From: Panaeolus papilionaceus
Lineage: Eukaryota; Basidiomycota; Agaricomycetes; Agaricales
Direction: 5' to 3'
NCBI GenBank assembly: GCA_015501605.1
Contig: JADNRZ010000030.1
Coordinates: 372,001 to 436,000 of the forward strand
DNA: 64,000 nucleotides
Numbering within the stretch: the stretch's first letter is position 1; each line of letters begins with the position of its first letter. The notes beneath the pieces are model-generated. The model saw only the letters and a list, made by a program, of their open reading frames with translations. It was not told the origin of the DNA and did not search any database. This document shows, in pieces, positions 1 to 9,900 of this stretch. The position numbers and the translations under genes are program-made.

Positions 1-278
1 CGAAGACCAAGACGCCTAAACAACCCGCTGACAGAGAACCATGGTGCCCCAACTAGTACGAGCGAGGACCTGATGCCTGTGCCGCGCCCTCGAAAAAGGA
101 GTTGGCAGGCAATGGTAAGGATGGACGGGTAGAGGCGCCTTCAGAATGCCAATAACTCATCCTTCCTTACCAGAATGAAGAAACAGGTCCTCCTGTAATG
201 CTTAACCGAGCAGGAACACGACAGAGGGTACAGACAGGTGAAGCTCAACTCAATCGTGCTGTTGAGATTAAATTCTGA
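1..278 (+). CDS. 3' end of an unidentified gene (partial)
   Basis: Frame 1 is open from the window edge to 114, a GT-AG intron fits at 115-173, and the reading frame continues to a TGA at 276-278. The resulting tail of about 72 residues is basic and polar, with no domain I recognise. Most of the gene would lie outside the window. It ends only about 55 bases before the start of the Spt5-like gene on the same strand, so it could instead be a mis-called 5' leader of that gene. Confidence 0.35.
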
Positions 279-333
279 TATGAATATATTTTTAGCTCGC
301 GTACATCAATCTACAGACGCGGAGGGTTTTAGA

Positions 334-2605
334 ATGGATATAGATTTCGGACAAATTTTCGAAGAGGGCTGGGAGAATGAAGAAACCGGGAGTGAGGATG
401 AAAACGAAGAGCAAGAGGGGGCAGAGAAAGACAGAGACGAGGATGAAGAAGACAGGAGCAAGGATGAGGAGGATGTGGACAACAAAGATGATGCAGACAT
501 GGATGAGGAGGACAGGGACGATGAAGACCAAGACGACGACACGGATCAGGAGGATAGGGACGACGAAGACGAAGAAGAAGAAGACAAAGAAGACAAAGAA
601 GGCGAAGACGACGAAGAAGATGAAGAAGACAAAGGAGACAAAGAAGACGGAGAAGGCGAAGGAGATGAAGAAGATGATGCAGAGATGAATGAGGAGCATG
701 GGGAGGATAGGGAGGACGATGAAGATAATGACGAAGAGGAGCAGGAGCAGGAGCATCCGAATATACCAGACTCCCATCGGTCATCCAGAAAACGCGGGGA
801 TATGGGGAAGCGTTGTGGCAACATATTCATCGATGATGAGGCAGACGGCGGGGAAACATCTGAAGCATCAGATGTGGATGACGAGGGGCCCAGTCCTTTC
901 ATTGACGATGGTGAACACACAGATTCTGAGAGAGAACCTGGTAGGTCGCTTGATTATCATCGGATACTTATATTTAACTTATGTACAATATTCAGACGAG
1001 GAGTTCAATGCGAATTATCTACGGAACGGTAGTCGTGAAGATCAGCAATACTATTGGGACAAGCTACTCGATAGGGCCTACAACCGGGTAAAGGGAGGAG
1101 AACGTTGGACCAGAGCAATTGGTATGGAGGCGGACGTGGAAGATGACGACGAGTACATGATCACCACACAAGATCTTCTCTGGGTTGTCCCCTGCATGGT
1201 AAGTCCTTGCTGCATTTTTTTGTATGATCTTTTTATCTCATTCTATCGTTTATTATACAGGAAGGGCATGAAGAAGACGCAGTATTTACTATTTTCGATC
1301 GTGCCACAAACCCCACGTCACCAAATATCGCAGGAGCATCAGCCACGTTTAATCCATCACACCCCCGACATATATACATAGAGGCCCCCAATGCAAGGAT
1401 TGCCAGAGCCACAGTTGACGGCATTCCGGGCTTGTTCCCGTCAAAGCTGAATCTCGTGCCGCATTCTGAGCGCGAACGCTGTGTATCACACACTCCCAGA
1501 CGTATGCCACTCTGGGTCCGGATCCACGACTCTAGGGCCAAATGGAGGGCTGTGAATGGGACTGTCGGCATTATGGTGCCGCTTCTCAATAACTACGACG
1601 TTCCAGAGACCTGGACTGTTGTTGTCGCGTCCAAGGACCCTTTAGAAGCATCTGCACCTTGGATATGGGAAGCGGTCAATATCAGCGACATCAGATTCAA
1701 AATCAATCCAGACGAACTACCAACAGTGAGGGATGTCCAGAAGTTTGTGGGTTGTGACCTCCTTAACGAGTACACCCTCAAAGTTCTCTTCAAGCGCATT
1801 TATCGCACCAATCTTTGTCCAGGTGCTCGTGTTTGCATCACGTCTGGGGAGTTTGTGGGGTTAATAGGTGAGGTAGTCGCATCCGTTGGTGCAGCTGCCA
1901 CAGTCCGACTGGGAAACGGTGCTGTTGAACCAATTCCTCTTGACGTTCTTCGTCGTGTCTTCGTCATCGGCGATCAGGTTATGATTGCGACACTCCCATG
2001 GAGGGGTGTTACAGGCTGGGTGGTTAGCACTGAAGCGGACCACGTCACTATTTGGTCAGACTTGCAACAAAAAGAGGTATTTTTGCATTCTCTTTTTTAA
2101 TCGAGGAAAAGCTTATCAGGTTGGTTGGTTGGCAGTACCGCGTAAACTCTCTCGAAGTGGAGTTCTTCTCGCCATCGTTTCATCAAACCTTTCTGCTACC
2201 GCCACAGATCAAATGCCCAAATATATCTATGTTTGATATTTACCAGCGTTTCAAAGGGAGAACCGTCTATGTCACCGGCCACCATCCTTTCAAAGGCCAG
2301 CGGGGAACCATCAAAGATATGCACCCTGATGGACGTGTTTGGATTCAAATGGAGTCCATGCTCAGTGGCAACCAGTCCACAGTATTCAAGCATACCAAAC
2401 TGGCTCTCATGTGCGTATACAATACTGTGTACTATATCCATAACTAAATCCCGTTACAGTGACGACAAGACAGAGCGGCATTTGCTTCCCTTGAACAGCA
2501 AAGACGTCACCACCACTCGTAATGCGGTACCTTTCGCTGATGCCAGACAGAGCAGCACCGCTCGCACCAGTTATGAGGGCACGAATCCTGACACACCCTT
2601 TGAGG
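334..2605 (+). pseudogene. Spt5-like NGN/KOW protein, 5' part, interrupted by the KDZ element
   Basis: Spt5 family proteins bind RNA polymerase II and act in transcription elongation. The ATG at 334 opens a roughly 200-residue tract almost entirely of Asp, Glu and Lys, like the acidic N-terminus of Spt5. Exons read 334-940, 996-1198, 1261-2076, 2136-2410 and 2460-2605, each joined in phase by GT-AG introns. After the acidic part comes an NGN-like segment (LWVVPC... followed by IYIEAP and LVPHSE), then several KOW-like segments (for example PGARVCITSGEFVGLIGEV and RFKGRTVYVTGHHPFKGQRG). The KDZ terminal repeat starts immediately after codon FEA, and the C-terminal part of the gene resumes at 22,315. 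It is probably a divergent, expendable paralogue rather than the essential Spt5. The interruption by 19.7 kb makes a full-length product unlikely. Confidence 0.75.
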
Positions 2606-2661
2606 CTAGTTTCATATATCAGGACTGTAATTGTACAGTCCCCGGGTATGTATCAAATCCA

Positions 2662-2705
2662 TACTTGTACAGTCCACTGTACTCATACAGTGGACTGTAC
2701 AAGTA
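2662..2705. repeat. 20-bp perfect hairpin near the KDZ tip
   Basis: The arms at 2,662-2,681 and 2,686-2,705 are perfect complements around a 4-base loop. The arms contain TGTACAGTCC and its complement, and the same motif recurs closer to the tip. The mirror hairpin lies at 22,215-22,258 in the right repeat, with a different loop order as expected from inversion. This is a good candidate for a transposase-binding site. Confidence 0.8.
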
Positions 2706-2814
2706 CAGTGAGGGTCTTAATAAGCAATAGGTCGGCAGTCAGATATTATTGGGCGGGTATGTAAACAAGTGTAAATACTACAAATATAAGAGGGCGGGAT
2801 AGGGTACATTGCTA

Positions 2815-3075
2815 CTGGGGCGGGCGGGGGATTAAAAAGGGCGGGGGGTTGAAATCGGGCGGGGGGGAATTAAAAAGGGCGGGGGATTAAAAAGGGCGGG
2901 GGGTTAAATCAGGCGGGGGGTTAAATCAGGCGGGGGGTTAAATCAGGCGGGGGGGAATTAAAAAGGGCGGGGGATTAAAAAGGGCGGGGGGTTAAATCAG
3001 GTGGGGGGTTAAATCAGGCGGGGGGGGGATTAAAAAGGGCGGGGTATTAAAAAGGGCGAGGGGTGGAATCGGGCG
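2815..3075. repeat. G-rich subterminal array in the left KDZ repeat
   Basis: About 16-bp units of two kinds alternate: GGCGGGGGATTAAAAAG and GCGGGGGGTTAAATCAG. Runs of five to eight G recur every 15-17 bases on the + strand, so it could form G-quadruplexes. The right repeat holds the same array in inverse orientation (about 21,930-22,110), with one block of about 69 bp fewer. Confidence 0.85.
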
Positions 3076-3333
3076 CGGGGAGGGTGAAATCAGGTGGTCG
3101 GGATATGATAATAATTATTGGAACCATCTCCGACATGGCGGGAGGTCGGGAATGGGAGGATTCAGCAGGATGGGTTTGGATAATGTTGAAATATAATCAA
3201 ATAGGGGTAAATAGACGATTTGTGAGGCAAGCAGGGGGAAATCGGCGGGGTGGGATGTAAGCATGAAAAGACGATTTAATATGAATATTATGACCCATTT
3301 TCAATGTTGTAGGGGTCGGGAATGGGGGTCTGC

Positions 3334-3745
3334 ATCAGCGAGGATTTGGATGTAGTGTCCAAAATTAACCCATTCTAAAATTAGATTAATTTAATAAATG
3401 AAGGTTATCAACACTTACCAAAATCGTCGTCGTTGTAAAATCCAGAAAAAAGACTCATAAAAATGTCGGGAAAAATAGGGGAGTAAAATTCAATAAAATT
3501 CTAGTAAATTGAGAGAGGGGGGGAGGGGGAGGAATGGACATATCTATAGCAGAATCTAAATCTATGGACATGGATGAGGAGCTAAAATAGCGAAGAAGGC
3601 ATTTCAACAGGAAATGGGACAAGATGAAACTATGGGTGAAGACGATGATATAAAATGAGTAAAGGGGGATTAAAACAGGAATTAGGATGAAGGAATATGA
3701 CCAGTGGATGGCAAATGGGGGTATGGGGAGGAACTGGGCCGAATT
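3334..3745. other. Non-coding stretch between the left KDZ repeat and the HMG gene
   Basis: About 400 bases of purine-rich sequence with no plausible ORF. It presumably holds the 3' untranslated region of the HMG-like gene, which ends at 3,746 on the minus strand. Confidence 0.5.
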
Positions 3746-6383
3746 CTATTTAGAATGAGAGGAATGCTTGGAGCGAGAGGAGGATGCCCGAAGTGCAGCG
3801 ATAGCAGCAGTTGCATCTTCAACAGCAAACACCCACGGAAAACGAGTTCTGCCCTTGGGGTGTGATGCCAGACCAATAAAAAATAAGGCCGCTACCGCAC
3901 TAAAAAGACCATTCAGGCCAGCGTAATCCAAGGAGGACCAGTCTCCATGTACCCGCTTACTAACCACAGCTCCCCCGTCCGTTTTCCTCCATGCTGGTTG
4001 AAGGTGCTCCCACCAAGTCTTAAACTGTCTTTGGGCTTCCAGAACGTTGCCAATGTCGGGACGAAAGGTTGTTCTGCGACCATTCTTGATCCACAGATGA
4101 ACAAATTCGGGCCGATTTGTGGACGACAGCCTGCCTTTCTCCTTGAAACCGTTTTCCAACTCAAACAACTCCCATTCCTTGACCAAATCATCCCATTCCC
4201 CACCCATCCATTCCTTCTTGGGCCCGATGTTCCTCGACTCCGTCTTGAAGACTTGAGACCACTCTGAAAACCATTTCGGTGCAGATGGACTGTCGGCAGG
4301 GGAGGAATCGGTTTTGGACGTGGAAGCAGGTTGGGATGACTTGGGTTTGGATTTGGGTTGATTCTTGGGTTGCGAAGTCTTTCTGGAAGACGAAAGCTGG
4401 GAACTGACGTTGTTGTTCACAGCTTTGAGAGGACGAGGCCTCTTGGATTGCCTGTGCTCGACTTCACGCGCCTTTCCCACATCTCGCATGGAATCGTCGT
4501 TGGTATCCTTCAACGGTCTCTTCCCATTTGCATTTGTATCATCCTCGCGGTGGTCTTTGGGTGATACTAAGTTGGCTCCTGGGTATGAGTTAGGGATGGA
4601 TGCGAGTGGTGGTGGAATAGAGGGTAAAGGGGTGGGAGACGCAGGAGGTGAGGGAGCAGGAGATGCAGGAGGTGAGGGAGCAGGAGATGCAGGAGGTGAG
4701 GGAGCAGGAGATGCAGGAGGTAAGGGAAATGAAGAACCGTGATGCGAAAGACAAGGAGAAGCAGGAGGAGAAGCAGGGGGGGAGCCGCGAATGGATGTGA
4801 AGCTTAGCCCACTTGGTCTGAGTGGTGGCGCAGTTACGTTGCTAGAATTAGAGGTCGTGGTGGAGGTTGAGGTTGAGGTTGAGGCTGAAGTGGTGGTTGA
4901 TTTGGCTTGTTGGCTGTCGTCGCTAGCTGTGGTTTGAGGAAAACCAATGTCGTCGATGTTTGCATCTGGTGTTTCATCAGCATTTCCATCCAGACCAACA
5001 AAGCCCTCCCCTTCGTCCAATGCACGCTCCTTACACTCTTCTGTGGCTACATAACTGTCATCAGGATCAATGTAATGGTCAGAGTAATAAATAAACTTAC
5101 AGTAGCATTGTTTCAGAAAGGAGGCATAGGTTGGTGTGATGTACTTGGAGTAACGTACATGCTCTGCACGTCCAAAGTTCATATTCACAGACCCCTTAGT
5201 TGTGCCGGAGTGGACACTAAAGAATAGTAAAATTGGATTAGAATATGAAAGAAAATACGACAAGGAATATGGTGATACATACCTGACAATGCTCAGTTTG
5301 CCGCCTTTTGCTGGTTCAGGTCCCCCTGCGATGAGGGTTGCTTTCCACCCCGTAGCGTTACAGATTCCATCCAATATTGGTTGAACAAATCGAATTAAGG
5401 ACTCGATGCACCTAAAAAATGTAGTCAGTAATCGTTGTGGATAACTGAGATGAAAACATACCTTTGTCGGTCCTTAGGACTCGTCGACGGGCCCTCTGCT
5501 AAGTACTTCTTCCAGTTTTCTGTAGCAACCCGACTCTCTTCCTCTGCCATTCTCTTCCATTGGTCTCTTTCGGATTGAGGGAGCCGATTGTAGAGCTCAG
5601 TTGTAACAGTGGCTCTAATACCAGCCAAACCCTTTTTCAGATTTGCTTTGGTTGCCTTCGCGCGATCCTTCACGACTGCCTCGATCTCAGCAGAAGCCGT
5701 CTTCCGCCATAGGTTTCGGGGTATGATAGCATGGGGAGCAGTTGCACCAGTTCCAGAGAGACATGAGAGGAGGGCAAAATAAGGATTTTCGGCGCCAGAC
5801 TCAAGAGGATCAAGGTCGTGGTCCTTAAGGTACTGGTAAGCGAACCACCGTTTGATTTGCTGAAGGCTCATCAGCTTGGGGTCCAATTACAGACAAACAA
5901 AACACGACTTACCGCATTCCTGTATGCGATCCCATTGGCAAGCAATGTATGCACCATCACTGCTACACCATATTCTGCTTCGGATAATCTGTCTTTGTCT
6001 GGCTCTTCTAGCTCTTCATCAGGTTCATCATCGTTGACAGAATCCAAATGCTCTTTCGACGGCTCCTGATCGTGAGGTAATGACGGCGGAAACCTCTTGT
6101 GGTACTTTTGCTGAATTATAGCTATAGCGTCCTTTGAATGACCGGTATTGACAGCGGCCTCATAATCCGGTTTTTGAGACATCAAAAACTCCTTTCGCAG
6201 ACCCGCGAATGCACCTGGATGAACCATGGTAGGCTTGTATCTGAGAGAGGTAATCAGCACAGCATCTTACTGACGATGTTAGGAGCCGACAGACCTTGGA
6301 ACAAAAGCACCAGTGAAATCCCAATCGAGCTATGTGTGCAATATTTTCAAGGGAACAAGTAGGCTTGTTACACGGTGAGCCAT
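3746..6383 (-). CDS. KDZ-associated HMG-like protein
   Basis: Seven exons read through in phase on the minus strand: 6372-6383, 6295-6329, 5913-6240, 5462-5859, 5283-5411, 5101-5216 and 3746-5046, for about 772 residues. The N-terminus runs MAHRLDWDFTGAFVPR then YKPTMVHPGAFAGLRKEF. Around residues 200-245, ELYNRLPQSERDQWKRMAEEESR followed by a WKKYL segment resembles the third helix of an HMG box. The middle is low complexity, with repeated PAPSPPAS units and basic stretches. The last 180 residues form a Trp-rich module (KWFSEWSQVF, WDDLVKEWELFE, WWEHLQPAWR, LDYAGLNGLFSAVAALFFIG). A divergent HMG protein is a known companion gene of basidiomycete KDZ elements and is thought to bind DNA; its role in transposition is not established. 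A gypsy element sits about 170 bp upstream of the start codon and may affect its promoter. Confidence 0.8.
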
Positions 6384-6554
6384 GATGTTGAAGTCGACAG
6401 AGTAAAGACTTACTTTGGACCTTTGACAGTATTGCGTGGTGTACAGAATATGGACCAGACACGAGGACACAACAGACGGGGGCGTTGATGCAGCGAACAG
6501 GAAAGGGGGCGAGTCGTGCACTTATCACAAAGGAGGAATTATTGGGAGGGAGAG

Positions 6555-6962
6555 TGTAAGGGCACCTCAGACACACACAAGTCCTGGGGGAGATCCAAAG
6601 ATATATATCAGCTCTACATAAATACAGGAAGTAGGCTCACCTGGGGGAGATCCAAAGAGAAAGAGGTAAAGGATCAAACCCAGGTGAAACAGCTATTTAA
6701 GTGATGAGCTGGCATTGGCATCAGCCTTGATGCCAAACAATGCCTTTGGGAATAAACAAAGGGAAACACAAAGGAATGACTATGTAACAGTGGAAACAAG
6801 TGAATAACAAATGAGTGACAACTAAAGGAGAGTGTAATATAATATATATGAGTCCATGGTGTGTCCAGATAATAAAATAGAGCAAAGGGAAATAGGGGAA
6901 GGGAGAGACAAGAGAGACAAGAATAAGGAAAGGGATAGGAGGTAGCAGGAGATCCCTTGACA
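6555..6962 (-). repeat. 3' LTR of gypsy copy 1
   Basis: 408-bp direct repeat of 12,402-12,809, with one visible difference: CCCTTGACA here against CCCCTGACA in the other copy (plus-strand reading). Confidence 0.95.
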
Positions 6963-6973
6963 TTACCCCCCCT

Positions 6974-9900
6974 CTAGGATTGCTTCGCCCTCGAAGCATG
7001 AAGTCCAGCCTGTTTGTAAGGAATGTGAGCATAAGTGGTCCTGATAACCTTTGGAGCCTTAGGATTCTCTGCATAGAAGTCCTTGATGAGGTCAGGAGCA
7101 TGGACATCGTCAGCTGGTTCCCAAGAATTCCAACCAGCATCGTATCCTTCCCATTTGATCAGGTATCGAAGTTTGCCTCTGATGAACTTGCTGTTCAAAA
7201 TCTTCTCCACAACGAACTCTTCAACATTGTCAACAAGCACAGGAGGTGGGGGTAGCTTGGCTCTTCGACCAGAGATGGGGTCATAAGGAGCAGGAGTGAG
7301 TCTGACAACATGGAAGACTGGATGGATGCGGGAGAGGGATTTAGGAAGCTGAAGACGGTAGGCATTCTTTCCAACACTAGAAATGACTGGGTAAGGACCA
7401 ACTCGCTTGTGGGAGAGCTTCTTGGATGGCCGAGTGGTTTGGATGTCTGAGGCATCAAGGTAGACACGATCTCCAGGCTTGATCTCAGGAGCCTTGGTGC
7501 GACGCCGGTTGTAGTACCTAGCCATGTCCTCCTTAGCAGCTGCTAAGGCAGCACGTGCTTCCTCAAGAGCGGTCTTCATCCTATCAGTGAACTCATTCAC
7601 AGTTTCCATCCGGGAGGGAGGAAGAGGTTCAAAGCCCATACGAGGATGTTGACCAGAGTCTAGAAGGAAGGGAGTCTGCTGGGTGGAGGAGTGGACATGG
7701 TTGTTGTAGGCAAACTCAGCCATGGAAAGGATGTCGTACCAGTCATCCTGTCGCTCAGAGATGTAGAGCCTGAGGTATTGTTCCAACTCCTGGTTGACAC
7801 GCTCAGTCTGTCCATCAGTTTGAGGGTGATAGGCAGTGCTACGAGCTGGCTCAATCCCAAGCAGCCTGTAGAGTTCAGTAGTGAACTCTGCAATGAACTG
7901 TGGACCACGATCAGAGACTACCTTGGATGGAAGGCCATGGAGTTTCCAGATATGGTCACGATACATGCGGGCAGTGCCTAGGGCAGAGACAGTGGTAGTG
8001 GTAGCAGTGAAGTGGGCGCGTTTGGAAAGGGAGTCAACAACAACCATGATGGCATCATAACCATTGGACTCAGGAAGCTCGACAATGAAGTCCACACTGA
8101 TATGGTCCCAACGGCGGTCAGGAACAGCAAGGGGCTCGAGCTCTCCAAGGGGTCGCTGCCTGATGGTCTTGGTCCTAAGACACATGTCGCAGGTGCTGGT
8201 GTAGAGTCCAATGAACTTAGACATGCGAGGCCACCAGTAGTTTCTAGACACAAGCTCCAAGGTCTTCCAACGTCCAGGGTGTCCAGCAAGAGTGGAGTCA
8301 TGACAGAGAGCCACAATGCGACGACGAAGATCACCACCTGGTGGAACATAGAGCTTTCCACAGAAGTAGATAAGACCATCAGCTTCATCCCACTCTGAGG
8401 AGCGAAGAGACTGAGATCCAGTCTTTCTGAGCGCCTTGACTGCCTTGGCCACAGTGTCCTCAAGATCAGAGGCCTCCTTGGAATGTCGACGGATCTCACG
8501 AACCAGAGAGCGTTCCTGTCCAACAAATTCCAGACCTTCTAGTGCACGAACTGCAAACATCCCTGGGGTGAGGAGGGTGATGTTCTGGTTGTCACGTTCA
8601 CTAGAACCATGGTCAGACCGACGTGAGAGAGCATCTGCTTTTCCCATAGTAGCTCCTGCCTTGTGCTGCATGACAAAGTCGAAGCGGGCCAGAGTGAGAG
8701 ACCAGCGGGCTTGCCTGCGGTTGAGGTTCTGAGACGACATGAAGTATTCCAAGTTCTTGTGGTCAGTCCAGATCTCAAACTTGTGGCGGGCACCCTCAAG
8801 GAAGTGTCTCCATTCCTGTAAGGCTCGAATGATTGCAAGCATTTCCTTGTCATGAATCTCATAATTCCTTTCGACAGGAGAGAGTGACTTGGAAAAGAAA
8901 GCGATTGGATGCCACTTTCCATCTTCTGGAGACTGCTGAGAGAGTACAGCACCAGTGGTGAAGTCTGAAGAGTCAGCTTCAAGCCGGAAAGGAAGATCAT
9001 CATTGGGAGCAGCAAGGACAGGGGAGGAGGTGACAGCATCCTTGATGGACTGGAAGGCAGTAGCAGCAGCAGGAGACCAGGAAAACTCAGTGGAGCTCTT
9101 GGTAAGATCAAAGAGGGGACGTGCATGATGAGAGAAGTCCTTGATGAACCGTCGATAGAAGTTGGCAAAACCCAGGAAAGATTGGACTTCTTTCCTATTG
9201 GTGGGGGTGGGCCATTGAGCAACTCCAGCAACTTTGACAGGATCCATCTCGACTCGGTTCTCAGCAACGATAAGCCCAAGGTACTCAATGCGTGTCTTCT
9301 CAAACTCGCATTTCTCCAGACGGAGGCAGAGACCATGTTCCTCTAGACGCTTCAGGACCCTATGAGTGACCTCTCGATGCTCAGGAATATCCTTGGTGAA
9401 GATCAGGATGTCATCCAGATATACCACAACCACACCTTCAGAGATCATGTCTTGGAAGATCTCGTTCATCATGGTTTGGAAGGTGGCAGGACTGTTGGTG
9501 AGACCAAAGAACATGACAAGAGGTTCGAAGAGACCTCTGTGAGTGCGAAAAGCAGCCTTCCACTCATCTCCTTCTTTGATGCGGACATTGTTGAAACCCC
9601 AACGAATGTCAAGCTTGGTGAAGTAGCGCGCACCACGAAGTTGGTTGATAAGGTCAGAGATGAGAGGGAGAGGGTACTTGTTCTTCACAGTCATATCATT
9701 GAGCATGCGATAGTCCTGGACCAGACGAAGGGAGCCATCCTTTTTCTTCACAAAGAAGACTGGTGATGCCATGGGGGACTTGGAGCGGCGAATCTTTCCC
9801 TGAGCCTCGTTCTCAGCAAGGAAGCGCTCAGCCTCTTCACGTTCTGCAGGGTTTAATGGGTAAACCTTGCATCCCTTGGGTTGAGCTCCAGGAATGAGCT

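Larger units (their letters stand above)
2606..3333 (+). repeat. Left terminal inverted repeat of the KDZ element
   Basis: This stretch matches the reverse complement of 21,656-22,314 from the CTAG/TTTCATATATCAGG tip inward to the sequence ending GGGGGTCTGC. It holds a tip hairpin, several copies of the motif TGTACAGTCC, a G-rich array, and then about 250 bp of ordinary sequence. It is about 69 bp longer than the right copy because the G-rich array has extra units. Short ORFs inside it are mirrored in the other repeat and are not genes. Confidence 0.9.

Noticed and set aside
292..777. Long hydrophobic or Ser/Leu-rich ORFs on the minus strand opposite the acidic tract
   Set aside because: They are the reverse reading of GAN-type codons that encode the Asp/Glu tract of the Spt5-like gene.
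3063..3260. 65-codon ORF repeated exactly in the right inverted repeat (21,730-21,927)
   Set aside because: It is explained by the inverted repeats, starts in the G-rich array and has no protein-like features.
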